64,000 nt of DNA from Nereocystis luetkeana. Its lineage: Eukaryota > Sar > Phaeophyceae > Laminariales > Laminariaceae. Positions 1 through 10,559 of this stretch are shown here, in pieces. The notes beneath the pieces were generated by a model, which made no database searches, was not told the DNA's origin, and saw nothing but the letters and a program-made list of their open reading frames with translations. The stretch covers positions 620,001 through 684,000 of the forward strand of contig JARUPZ010000013.1 in assembly GCA_031213475.1 (NCBI GenBank), given 5' to 3'. Made by a program: the position numbers and the translations under genes. Each line of letters starts with the position of its first letter. Within the stretch, counting starts at the first letter, position 1.

Positions 1-1017
1 TGCCGTACCTTTTCTTTTGTTGCGTCCGCCCACCGTGGTGTCCACGCTTTGATCAGCCCCGAGGGGCCCGACGCCGTGTACACGCGCCCCCACACCGCCT
101 CGGCTGCCGTCACGCCCCCTTTGCCAGTTTCGATCTGTGGGGGGGTATAAGAGTAAGCAATTTTGGTTTTTAGATATGAGCTGCACCTTTGCGCTACGTA
201 CATTCGAAGAATCACACCAAATGGAAGGATGAGTGTCGAGACTTTTCGATTCATCGCAGCTTCCTTTTTTTTTTCAAAGTATACTATGTTGGCTTCACTC
301 GTAGTAAAGTCTGACACGAAGGACCTATGCAACGTCAGGCGATCTATGCAACACCTACGATTTGTGTTCCTTCACGGGAACACAAGACGCATTTGACATG
401 CTTCTATTGGGTCCCAGGGGGGCATTGATTCGAGGAAATATTTTGACGGACGATATGCCCTCTGAACTCGTTTTTTGTTTGGTAAGTCTACCCGTCTATT
501 TGCCAGTCAAGCGCAAAAAAAATCGAAGAAGTAGCGTGACCGCTCGCTTCAATGTTCAGCCCATCTACCATCTCCGTCGACCAACTATTGGTTCAACCAA
601 CTCATTCAACTCAGTCATCGGTCAACAGGACGGTGGACCATATCAACCAACGGAAGAACTCATCAGCCACCTTCCGCAACCCACGGCTGCGCTCATAAAG
701 CCACGTTTGCGGTTTAAACCAGGGAAACAAGAAAAACAAATGTACCCCACTGCGTTGCCATTTTCCAGACCTAGACAGGAGGGGGGATACTAACGCCAAA
801 ATAATAAAAATAGTAATGATCCCCCCAAATTCGTACAGAAACCCCACCTCACTGTTGTTTTTTAAATCTCCTGACTGTTTCTTGTTTCTACTGATATTGT
901 TTTCTGAGTACCGTTCTCCCCTGGTTCAATCAAGGCACGTACCGTGTGCGCAGAGGGAGACGGGCGACCAAATCGCGCACCCACGACAATGAGCAAACGA
1001 ACGCGCGGCCGCCTCAC
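1..1017. other. Intron of the WD40 gene, no feature recognised
   Basis: Lies downstream of the donor of propeller exon D. I see C- and T-rich tracts but no supported exon or element. Confidence 0.6.
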
Positions 1018-1140
1018 CTGCTGTTTCCAGGAAGACTTCCAGACATCGATCGCGAAAAACTTGCTGTCGGTTCTAGCGGGTAGCACCGACAGGTGACCGT
1101 CCGCGTCTCCGACAAGTAGATACACCGGGGGTTCCACGTC
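1018..1140 (-). CDS. WD40-like propeller exon D (gene continues off the left edge)
   Basis: Forty-one codons: DVEPPVYLLVGDADGHLSVL then PARTDSKFFAIDVW. Reads as one propeller blade ('vyLLVGDxDGxLxVL'). Acceptor GCCTCGCAG|GAC, donor CAGCAG|GTGAGG, phase 0 on both sides. No stop codon follows in frame before the donor, so the gene runs past position 1. Confidence 0.6.
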
Positions 1141-3148
1141 CTGCGAGGCGTTTTTCATACCAAAACGTGTCGCATCGTCGACGTATTCTAAACAAGGCGC
1201 ACACGACCCGTGGGTTGGGATGGGGTCGAAAGCTACTTTCCACAGAAGCGCTCGTAGTTGTGGACAAGTTTTTGTCGTCGTGTCTGCTGCAGGATGCATC
1301 ACGAATTCCACGTCTTGCTATTAATAGGCGTTCAAAGCGAGAAATATCACATAGTCAACATGAATATGACAAGTATGTATATAGGCTGTGACTACCTGGT
1401 ATATAAAATAGTACCAGGTATCAATTACATTCATTGATGATGGGCCATAGATGGCGCAAACGCCATGAAAAAATACAGATGGCGTTTAGTGATAGCTCAT
1501 GAATCATGCATACATCGGGGGTTCCAAGGCCTACGAGGGGCTTGCCTAGCCAGACGTGTCGCATCGTTGACCTGACATACACAAAGGCGCATGCCTGCAA
1601 AGCTGCAACGGAAATGTCACAACAGGGTTTACGGCTCCCTCGATCCCTCGATCCCGCTTGGTAGGTAGCCATGCAAATTCCGCGGAAGCCTAGGAATCAG
1701 ACCAAACATTAGCGTGTTAACACAGGGGAATACCTTGTTTTTGGGCCTTCATATTACATATGCCCACCCGCAACTGTACCCCGTGGGTCCCTGGCCCCAA
1801 GAGATTTGGAACCTCCGTTGGAAGGTTCGCCTCTCCGCATGGCACCACGGCCCCCACACACCACACGGGAACACACCCGATAATCGAATGTTTGGCGAGC
1901 GCGAGGGAGACAAGGGCTACGAAAGTACTCCGGGGGACACGAGAACAAAGCGTGGGTGCGGTGTCTGAATCACGGCACATGCGAGCACCTGCAAGCATGT
2001 AGCGCAGCAGCAGTGTTGTTGTACCGCCGTGGCGGAACTACAGTATGAACATTTTTCTCGATCCCACGCGTTTGAGCTCGGCAGCAAACGGTTGCTCCCA
2101 ACCCCAACGAATGAAACGAAACAAAAACGTTTCGTGACATAAAAGAATCGCGATTCGTGACAGATATTGGTATTTCTCGCCAAGAGCGCCCCTAGCTCAA
2201 AGCCACGGGTTGGGTTCGTTTCAGTTTGCCCGCTGCAGGTACTCGTTTCGATTTCGGCTTTAGATTTTCCGTTCGGCTTTGCATCGTGTTTCGTTGTTGT
2301 CATTCTGGCTCGGACTGAGGCAGTTAGCGTCTGGCTCCCCTACCTAGGGGCCGCGGAAAAGAAAAAGAACGAGAAAAATATAATATGAGAATTAAACACA
2401 AAATAAAACAGGTGGATATAGGCTATCTTGAGGGAACTGTTGGCGGTCTGTCAAGCTTGCGGCGAATTTCAAAAATAATGACATCACGATGCATTTAGCG
2501 GATTGATTCCCGGACCATACACACTCGAACACGGCGAAAATGTCGCAGCGATTTTATCACCCGTCCAAATGTTGTCGTTCGCGCCCCCTCCATCCTTTTC
2601 GCCCTGCTAGAATATTAACAGGGCATGGAGTTTTTGTGTGGCACTCGATGGTCTATACTGTTCTCCAGATATTTGAGGGTTTAGAGTGTGTGAAGAGGCA
2701 TTTTTCTTCTTGGTGAGGCGTCCCCGGATGCAGCTCCAGGTGAGTAGCTGGTATGCTCGGGCTGTGTGGGATTGTTTTACACTGGTCATGTGTCTGGATG
2801 CCTGTGGTTTGAGGGTTCGCACATCGAACAGATCAGATAAATCATCTACAGACCATCTACAGATCATTCCCTCAGTTCATGGTCTAGATATTTCACGGTG
2901 GATACAATCCTGAGTTGTATGATCTGTATGATCTCGTCCAATGTCACCTGGTGCTATTAATAGCGGTATATCTGTGTGGCCTTAGCATAAGTTTCCTGAA
3001 ATGGAGCTGTAACATACCGATCCTGCACACCAACTCATGACGGCAGGTTAGGATCCGCTTGAAGATGATCTATCTGCAGATAGACAGATCGTGATATGTA
3101 TGATTTTGTGCGACGCCGACAACAGGATTGACAAAAAAAAAAACATAC
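1141..3148. other. Intron between propeller exons C and D
   Basis: Holds TATTAATA scars at 1,318 and 2,954, a TACCAGGTA palindrome near 1,395, and GATC-rich dispersed repeat at about 2,820-3,110. Additional exons may be hidden here but none is clear. Confidence 0.6.
1318..1327. other. CTATTAATAG palindrome (probable transposon excision scar)
   Basis: First of nine exact CTATTAATAG decamers; the others are at 2954, 3885, 10897, 23469, 30465, 46289, 47447 and 58216. TATTAATA with other flanks occurs at 3776, 5562, 27726, 31524, 61582 and 63798. Near variants are at 5618 (TATTAATG) and 37023 (TATTAATC). All lie in introns or intergenic DNA. Confidence 0.75.
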
Positions 3149-3364
3149 CTGGCTGTCGTCGACATCCACGCAGGACGCCAGCAGGCCCAGGCCGTACGCA
3201 GTCCTCCAGACGCCCAAGCACTGCACTGCGCCACTAAAGAAGGTCGATCGGCACACGTCGATGGCCTGTGCCGGGGTCGCAGCCTTGTTTTTTCGCCACA
3301 TGCACACCGTGCCGCCGGCCTCGCCCGTGTAAAAGTGTCCAGGCTCCAGCCAAGCCACGCACCT
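3149..3364 (-). CDS. WD40/EML-like propeller exon C
   Basis: Seventy-two codons: RCVAWLEPGHFYTGEAGGTV, CMWRKNKAATPAQAIDVC and a second half ending CVDVDDSQ. 'VAWLxxGxFyTGExGGxVxxWrkN' is very like the blades of EML and related HELP-WD40 proteins. The acceptor CCTTGCCGAAG|AGG follows a C-rich tract (the poly-G run near 3,380 on the plus strand); donor AGCCAG|GTATGT. Phase 0 on both sides. Further exons may lie in the 4.7-kb intron between it and exon B. Confidence 0.75.
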
Positions 3365-3767
3365 CTTCGGCAAGGGTTGAGGGGGGGGGGGGGGGTCGAA
3401 ACCGTCGAACGTTTCGGTCGAGCGCTTTCGCGGAGTTTTTTTTCGTGAGATGTGCCGGTATATACCCCCACAGACGCGTTTGGCGGTGGTAGCTGCGCCG
3501 CACCTAATGCTTCGGAGGTCACTCGCGCCACTAAAAAAAAACTGGCAGCACGTAGAAAAAGGCGTTTCATGCTCTACGTGTCCACCGGTGGGTCACAACA
3601 ATGGCCTGTGCAGACTGCAGGAGGTGTACAGCAACGAAAACACAATGTGAGCCCGAGGTACAGCAGGAACAGCTTGTTCTTCGGTTGCAGTAACGGGAGC
3701 GACGAGTTCAGTTGACACATGACTCGTACTTCATATGTAGGTTGTGGGAGTGTGGTGTATATGCCTC

Positions 3768-3902
3768 AACCCTTGTATTAATAGGGCAAACTGTTTATGT
3801 GCCGTCTCGTTTTGGGGACACGGCTATGTACTTAGAATTTGACTGCTTTGTCCCCAAAACGGGGCTACACATAAGCAGTTTGCCCTATTAATAGAAGGGT
3901 TA
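3768..3902. mobile_element. Hairpin element, CCGTTTTGGGGACA family, with TATTAATA in both arms
   Basis: A long inverted repeat: AACCCTTG-TATTAATA-GGGCAAACTG ... CGTTTTGGGGACA on the left and TGTCCCCAAAACG ... CAGTTTGCCC-TATTAATA-G on the right, then AAGGGTT. The loop is about 30 bp. It is longer than the other family members and uniquely has the TATTAATA octamer at symmetric positions in both arms. Confidence 0.75.
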
Positions 3903-4599
3903 ACCTTTATGTTTACCAATCCGCCGGGAGGATCAGACAAAACGCTTGTATTTTTAGCTCAAGCTTGGATGGAAATACGATAATACAGCAGTAGTAGTTG
4001 GGTAGTTTCTCTGTTGACCTTTCCAGTTTTTTCAGTGCCGCACTGTACATGCACATAATTTTGGCTCTAATTGCAGGTGTTTGGTCCCAATGAAGGAAGT
4101 GCTGGCCTAACAGTCCCTAGAGGGCCAAGTAAAAAAGCCTCGCCGGTCAGAAATATTTTGGTCAATCAGCGCTCTGCCCTTATGTCCGTACCACGCGTCA
4201 ATGAGCTATATACGTACGTACGTACGTACTCCCACCAGACGCGATGGTGGCGGTGCTATGTATCACTATATCCCTATGTGTATAACGGTGTGTTTTAATA
4301 TGAGTGTGCAAACGATAATTATTATAATTAGGGGCATTACTCAGCGGTTTTTGGAGCCGGTGGGAGAAACAAGAATTGTTTGTCCTGCACTTATACCGCC
4401 ACCGAGACCAAGTGTGGCTTGGCTGCAGATTGCTCACTCGTTGGGAGCACGCGATGAAGGGAGGGGGTGGGCACGCGATGAAGGGAGGCGTGAAACCATT
4501 TAATACGAATACGGCACGTCGTGGCGACCCTTCCAACCACCAAGATGATCCCACTCTAGTATTTAGTGGTTCGTCGCCGACACGTGAGCCCAAAATACA

Positions 4600-5050
4600 A
4601 TTCCAAATGCGGGTGCAGCCAGCATAATGCCACTCTAATTTCAAGTGCCTATTTCCCGAAACGTGGGTTGCACTGCTCCGATTTTCCCAGGTGTTTTGCC
4701 TTCATATTGTGGTTCCAAGCAGCATATTCCCGGTCTGATTCCAAGTGTTTTTGTCACCGAACCACCGGTGTAGCCTCGTCCCGCTCAAATTTGAAGTTTT
4801 TCATCTCCTAGTAACTGGATGCAGGCAGCATAATCCCGCTCTACCTCCCAAGTTTTTCATAATCCCGCTCTACCTCCCAAGTCTTTTGGCTCTCGAAAAG
4901 TCGGGTACGGGCAGCGTAATCTACAGTAACACTCCAATTCCCGATGCGTTGTCTCCCAAAATGGAGGTGCAGGCAGCACAATCCCACTATAACGTCGAGT
5001 GCTTAGTTCCCGAAACGTGGGCGCACTGCACGTACTCCCATTTCAAGATT
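4600..5050. repeat. Degenerate tandem repeat, CAGCATAATCCCGCTCTA unit
   Basis: Five to six degenerate units with GCAGCATAATCCCGCTCT, TCCCAAGTTTTTC and CCCGAAACGTGGGTGCA, plus an exact local duplication of CATAATCCCGCTCTACCTCC at about 4,828 and 4,858. Confidence 0.7.
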
Positions 5051-5179
5051 ATTGTCCCCGAACTAGGCTGTGAACAAGGCGTGTCATGGCTTCACTTGAT
5101 GGTTGTATGCCGACAGTTCAGTGGGTATTGGTCGGGGGACGGAGCAAGCCAAACTGACTGGCTTAGCAGGTTGTATTGT

Positions 5180-5630
5180 CTTATCAATGCAATTTGGACC
5201 GTGTTTTATATATGGATGGTAAGGCTTGGGACAAGCGCTATAATATTGTCAGGCGGCGAACGGGATAAAAGTAAAACCGCACCACCCGTTCGAACCATCG
5301 CGCCAGTCAGAGATGCAACACCACAGAAGAACTCCACATTACCTTCTACCTGTTACGGGGAACCAGATAATAACATGCATTTTTGTGCACTATAGCTAGG
5401 AATTATGGGATTCTCGTCTATATCTGGATGGTAATGCGTGGGACAAGCGCTACATATTGTCAGATGGTGGATGTAAACGAAAATAAAACCGCATCGCCCG
5501 TTTGAAACACCATCGCGCCAGTCAGAGATACAAAGCCGCAGAAGAACTCCGCAATACCTGCTATTAATACCTGTTGCGGGGAACCAGATTATAAAATGCA
5601 TTTTTGTGTATTACAGCTATTAATGGGATG
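5180..5630. repeat. Tandem segmental duplication of ~210 bp
   Basis: Copy one spans about 5,205-5,405 and copy two about 5,418-5,628. Shared landmarks are ATATGGATGGTAA/ATCTGGATGGTAA, GGGACAAGCGCTA, CATCGCGCCAGTCAGAGAT, CGGGGAACCAGAT and ATGCATTTTTGTG. About 80 percent identical by eye. No coding potential that I trust. Confidence 0.75.
5561..5570. other. CTATTAATAC scar inside a segmental duplication
   Basis: The second copy of the 5.2/5.45-kb duplication reads CCTGCTATTAATACCTGTTG; the first copy (about 5,344) reads CCTTCTACCTGTTA. TA versus TATTAATA again. A second, imperfect scar (GCTATTAATGGG) follows at 5,617, where copy one has GCTAGG. Confidence 0.82.
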
Positions 5631-5929
5631 TAGACCGATTTTTTAGAGGGTTTTGTCTAGATTTTAGTGTGGGATAGCACAACCCGTGCGGAGCGATGTC
5701 GAACACTCTAAAACCAAGTCAATTTTCGATACCCCAAGGCAAACCCAAGTCGGTTTCGACCACCCACACGAAAATCAAATCAATCGATCCCCACACTGGA
5801 AACGAGTAATTTTCGGTCCATACACTATGCCCAGGTAATTTTCGGACCGCACACCAAAACGAAAACAAATTCGACCAAGTCAACTATCGACCAGTGTCAC
5901 ACAAATGTTTTTAGTTTGTTTTTCGATGT

Positions 5930-6380
5930 TGTTTTTCGGACCTTTCATCTTGAATTTAGGGTGGGAGCGGCTATCTCGCTCAGTTTTGACTTCTTTTGAT
6001 TTCTGACTGGAGGTTTGGAAATTCGTTTTTTTCACCTTTCTTTGTTCGACTTTTTCCCCAACATTTGAAAAATCAGCATAAATGGTAGTGTAGGGCTTTA
6101 GTTTGATCGTGAATTTAGAGTAAAAAAGGGTTTCTCGCTCAGTTTTGACTGCATTTTGCTTCTGACTCAGTTTGGGAATTCCATTTTTAGCTTTTGTTCG
6201 ACTTGTTTCCGACCTATTTTTGAGTGTGGGCGGACCTTTATCCTCAATTCAGCCAAGGAACGGCTACCTCCCTCAATTTTGGCTTCTTTTCGATTCTGAC
6301 TCGACCCTGTTTTGGCAATTCATTTTATTTCTATGTTTCCATTTTTTTTCCCGACTTATTTCTTTTTTATATTGAAGTTA
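5930..6380. repeat. T-rich degenerate tandem repeat
   Basis: Three units beginning CTCAGTTTTGACT (5,978, 6,137 and a diverged one near 6,266) with GATTTCTGACT, TTTGGGAATTC and TGTTCGACTT. Open frames across it are artefacts. Confidence 0.65.
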
Positions 6381-8048
6381 GTGGGGGATGTTTTGTCTTG
6401 GATTTCGTGTGGATTTTGATTTTCTTGTACTGTACGGGACCTCTAATGTTACCGGTAAGTGCTTCTGGTCTCAGCCTCACTCGGAACTCAGAACAATTTG
6501 GTGTTCCTATGCCACAAGTGTTCCGTACGGTATACCAAGTATATTACATGCATGCATGCGGCTCCTCACATGCGTTGCTCGGGAAACCAGGCAGAAGTTT
6601 CATGTTTCAGGTCTGCTCGCTATGCCGGGGCAATGAATGCTACAGGGAGGATCGCGTCGCTCCGCTCTTCTTTCTTGCATGAATACATGCCCCTTGATCG
6701 TGTTTGTCATGATATCCCTACGAAAACTACTGCAGGTTTTGCACCGGTACCTCACACATTTTGTCGTTCGTTCAGACGTACTGCTAAGTCCAGAGGGTGG
6801 CCGATCTGGCATTTGGGGGCGGAGAGGCTCATTCTGTTTCCCTGCTATATCTGAAACGGCAGCTGTGAGACCGGACATTTTTGTCCAAAACCATCGTTGC
6901 AAGCTGCGCGGGGGGATACTTCGTCCGCGCGTGTCTACGAGTCATGAGGGGCAACGAAATCTGACGGCTGTGGGACCCAGGGGAGGTTATATATATATAT
7001 ATATATATATATCCTACGGTGTACTCTCTGAATGCGTTGCAGCACGTTGGCAGAGATTCAGTCCAGGCCTGATGCTCGGGTTCGTGCAAGCTCACTCACT
7101 CACTTGATGCACATGCGGTGGGTGGGTGGGTGGGTGGGTGGGTGGGTGGGTGGGTGCAGCTCGTACGTATGTAGATGTAGCGATCAGAACCCGCAGTTGG
7201 TTCTGATTACTACCATGTTTACCCCGTATTGGCTCTATCACGTCACACCTAGTCGGCGACTTATAGATAGTAAAACTCTCATGAAAGCCAAAAAAAGAGC
7301 GGCGCCCTCACCACGGCAGCATGGTGTCCTTTTCCGACGGAATTAGCCCGATATAAAACGGTCGGCTTTCGTCCCCGTTTTCCCTCCGCCTGCATCGCCT
7401 GCAAGGTGACAGAAGTGGTTTACGTGACGCCCCGCGACACCCGTAGTAATAGTAAGTGCTGCTGCAGGCGGGAAGGCTTCCCGGTCTCTCTGTGGCAGTA
7501 GTCATGGAGTGTAGGTGCCTACTCGCATGCTTTTTTGCGACCGCGTGTGCTTGTTTTGGACCGAGAGCAGAAAGTCACCGAGGTGCCGCTATGAAGAGGC
7601 TTGGTTTTACTTGGAGGTCAGACATCAATTGAAACGTTCGATAGCCTGGTCTAAGGTCTAAGGTCTTCTCTGCCGTTGATAACAAGCCCGAAAACGGCAA
7701 ACTCGCAGACTTTGGACGGCAGTTCAAAATGATCCGCAACTAGGGCAAACCATCAATTCCCACGTCGCGATCTAGATACGTACGTAAAATACATATCTAG
7801 TCCCGATCTTGTACGCTACATCCGGTTCCAGGTCGCCGGGTGGGATCCGACTAGACCTGCGTAATCTACGAGCGTATGTATTTTTTTTACAAGGTTGGAT
7901 GTAAACTACCCAGATCCTGCGCAATCTATCACAGCGGTAGGTGAGGAACTAGATAATCTACACTACAGTAGATATATCAGATAGATAGATCATGATCTGT
8001 CTGTCCGAAGTGCGAGACGCCCGACGGCCTGGTGTAAATTTTTCTCAC

Positions 8049-8182
8049 GTGCACAGCTCGTCGCAATCCCGTGGTGTCCTGGGCAAACGTCCTCACGGTG
8101 GCGTCTGAACAGCCCACCACGACCATGTAACCGTCGGGAGAGCACGCCACACACAGCCCCTTAGCAAGATTTTTGCTCTGTG
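8049..8182 (-). CDS. WD40/EML-like propeller exon B
   Basis: Reads QSKNLAKGLCVACSPDGYMV, VVGCSDATVRTF and ends GLRRAVH. The 'AKGLxxxxSPDGxxxxVGxxDxxVrtF' pattern is a WD40 blade of the EML class. The acceptor within the GAGCAGCAG|CA run gives the two leading bases that match exon A's phase; nearby CAG acceptors three bases away would change only one Ala. Donor GTGCAC|GTGAGA, phase 0. Confidence 0.75.
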
Positions 8183-8334
8183 CTGCTGCTCCACCTCCCT
8201 GCTCTGGCTTGACTCCCACGCTCTGCACTAGGGAGTACGACCCTGCGTTCGAAAAATATACGAGCAAAAGCTGTGGTTGGTGCGATGTTGGTTGATTTGA
8301 CGCAGACGGGTGTGTCAACGGTATGGGTCAGTGA

Positions 8335-8430
8335 TTTTAGTACTGCAGTCCCGTTTCTGGGACAAACTACTGAGAATTGGAGTGATTCTCCCTAGAACGG
8401 GACCGCAGTACTAGCAGCCCCAAAAGGGTT
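8335..8430. mobile_element. Hairpin element, CCGTTTTGGGGACA family
   Basis: Arms TTTTAGTACTGCAGTCCCGT and ACGGGACCGCAGTACTAG around a loop of about 40 bp, ending CCAAAAGGGTT. Non-coding foldback close to WD40 exon B. Confidence 0.65.
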
Positions 8431-9079
8431 ATGGAGCTCTGTATATCTCACACGAAAACGGCTTTCATGAAAAGTTGTACGCTTTGCCATCATGATGATA
8501 CCCCACGGTCTCTTGGTGGGAAAAAAAACGAAAAAACTATTTTAGACACAGACGATATGTTTTGGGTAGGAGCAATTGCTCGGTAGATAACTCCCATCAG
8601 CCAGAAATGAGTTTAGACGAACAGTGCACAGCTACAGCAGGACATATCATGATATTCAGGTGTATCATGTACTGCAGTTTTGTCACCTGCCGTTGCGAGA
8701 GGTTGTGCAGGAGTTGCCTTATAGGGCAGATCCAACCGAGAAAACATGTACCAGGGTACCTGGTATGCGTTAGATCTTGCAGATCATACGGCTCGCTCCC
8801 ACCCAGAAAAATGAGCTATATCGTACGGTACAAGATCGGGAATGGGCCTGCCTTGGAAGGTCAAGACCATGAACTGGGAATCGATGATCTATCTGATCTG
8901 TCTCGTCTGTCAGCTGGCGTGTAAAACAGTGGTGATTCTATCCTAGCACGAGTATTTCTATTTTACATGAGCTATGATAGCGTTGCTATTTTTTCGCATG
9001 GGCTACACGCTAAATCCAGTGCAGCGCTGTCCTTACGTAGCGTCGCACTAGTCTACCGTAAGCAAGCCTCCCTCCACTT

Positions 9080-9523
9080 CCAATCCAGTAACGCCGGTCA
9101 AAAGAATATAATCCCTTTGATGAGACTTTGTTGCACAACCGTCAGCGTCGCATTAAACCCACCCCAACCGCCCCCCACCCTTTCCAATAAAAAAAAGCCG
9201 TTCAATGCATTGAAACCCTTTTGGCGAGGTATCACAGCACTGTCGTTAGCGTCTCATTCATCAACCCACCGCGACGGGTTTGCTCCCTCCCGAGCTCCAA
9301 CCCAATAATTCCGGCCAACCCGATAGAACCCTGCTTTGGTCATTCATCTGGCTCCGTTCAATGCGAAGAAGCCTTCGTGGCGAAGCTTGTCGCTGCATAG
9401 AAATTGTTTTGGTGAGGCTTGACTTGCCGTCTCTAGGAGCTCTCCCCCTCTTAAAGTCACTCAACAACCCAGTTTTTTCCCCTCCCACTTCCAAATTATT
9501 AACGCCGTTCAATCAATAGAAAC
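9080..9523 (-). repeat. Degenerate tandem copies of WD40 exon A 3' end
   Basis: Units beginning GTTCAAT at about 9,199, 9,357 and 9,509 (period about 152-158 bp) share GAAACCTTTTTGACGAGGCT-like and GGGGAGAGCTC-like blocks with the end of exon A. The copy at 9,357-9,508 still shows CTGGGTTGTTGAGTGACTTT on the minus strand, parallel to the coding TGTTGAAGGTTTTC. Confidence 0.7.
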
Positions 9524-9674
9524 CTTTTTGACGAGGCTTGCCGTTGCCGGCTTTCGCAGCTCTCCCCTTCTTGAAAACCTTCAACAGCCCTGTTTCCGTA
9601 GTGCAAAACAACCACGCTCCGTCCATGCTCGCGCACATCGCGGTTAGGCCTGCCCTCCGCCCTTCCTCCACCAC
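9524..9674 (-). CDS. WD40/EML-like propeller exon A
   Basis: Reads EEGRRAGLTAMCASMDGAWL, then FCTTETGLLKVFKKG. This is a WD40-type blade: '(L)TAMxxSxDGxxLfxTTExGxLkVF'. Acceptor GCACCTCAG|GTG in phase 0 and donor CAAAAAG|GTTTCT in phase 1; the next exon begins with exactly the two bases needed. The donor-proximal part is repeated in degenerate form at 9,199-9,508. Confidence 0.7.
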
Positions 9675-10388
9675 CTGAGGTGCCGGTATGCAGCCAGCAT
9701 CCACGAGTGAAAACAACCGGGAAATCGAACCGGGACGTTTTTGCAGTGGCGGTCCGGGTATTGGTGAGGAATGGGGCTCCTCGAATTGTTCTTCGGATTC
9801 TTCCTCGGATTGTTCGACGGACTAGAGTTCCTGAAGTGAGGATCCTCAGGTGGATGAGGTGGGACCAATTCCTACCGTGGCGTGCGTCTACAGTGCAACC
9901 GTGAAACGAATGCCGTGGGCGTGTTTTGTTGCAAGGTTTCCCCTTCGGGGTTGTGGTTGGCTTAAAAAGGGAGTTCGCAGCTAGCAGGCGTTCGTTCCTC
10001 GTACCCACCTACTCGTACGTAGCAGCCACCGGGCACGGAAAAAATAATATAAACGGGTTTGAAATGTGACTAAAAAGGAAGTACGCCCCCGGTTGAGCAA
10101 ACCCGGCAAGAATCACCGACCGACCAGCTCCAAAAAGCTTATAGATGACTATCTATGTACTGTGCTATTTATTGAAGAAGAAAAAGGTGAACACAAAGCG
10201 TTGAGATCGATTATTTTCCCTAAAACTCATATTCGCAAAGCGCATGGTGCGATACTTCGATGCACTTGACCAAGCGGGAGTATGCTGTGCCGTATTTGTA
10301 TGTTAACGCCGATAGTGTGCAAGAATTGTGTTTCTCTGCAGGTACGACACCAATCTGCGCCCTGACTCCGCCCGTACTCTCTCTCTAC

Positions 10389-10559
10389 CTGGCGCACACG
10401 AAGGCTTCCGCCGTCCCAATCGGTGCGCAGGTACTCCCCCCTCGTTGTATCCAGCTTGGCCCTCAGCTCTTTGAGCGTGATGATGTGCTGCCTGATCTCC
10501 GCAAGGCGGCTCAGCAGTTTCCGGTCTCCCACGTGCAGCTCGGCGAGCTTCGCTGTCAG
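10389..10559 (-). CDS. Coiled-coil exon
   Basis: Fifty-seven codons: LTAKLAELHVGDRKLLSRLA, EIRQHIITLKELRAKLDTTR, then GEYLRTDWDGGSLRVRQ. Leucines and isoleucines recur with heptad spacing over about 38 residues, giving a clear coiled coil. Acceptor ACCGCCAG|CTG, donor CGCCAG|GTAGAG, phase 0 on both sides. It could be a tetramerising C-terminal coil of the channel, or the N-terminal oligomerisation coil that precedes the propellers in EML-type proteins. Confidence 0.6.

Larger units (their letters stand above)
3365..8048. other. Large intron between propeller exons B and C
   Basis: 4.7 kb containing a hairpin element (3,768), degenerate tandem repeats (4,600-5,050 and 5,930-6,380), a segmental duplication (5,180-5,630), microsatellites near 7.0-7.15 kb and GATC-rich repeat (7,780-7,990). 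A minus-strand (TA)n tract at 6,990 is surrounded by sequence in which I see no exon. Confidence 0.6.

Noticed and set aside
4745-5395. 216-codon plus-strand frame
   Set aside because: Runs through a degenerate tandem repeat and the segmental duplication; no recognisable domain and no matching splice pattern.
6172-7107. Several overlapping Phe-rich and mixed frames
   Set aside because: T-rich tandem repeat and microsatellite; composition explains the openness.
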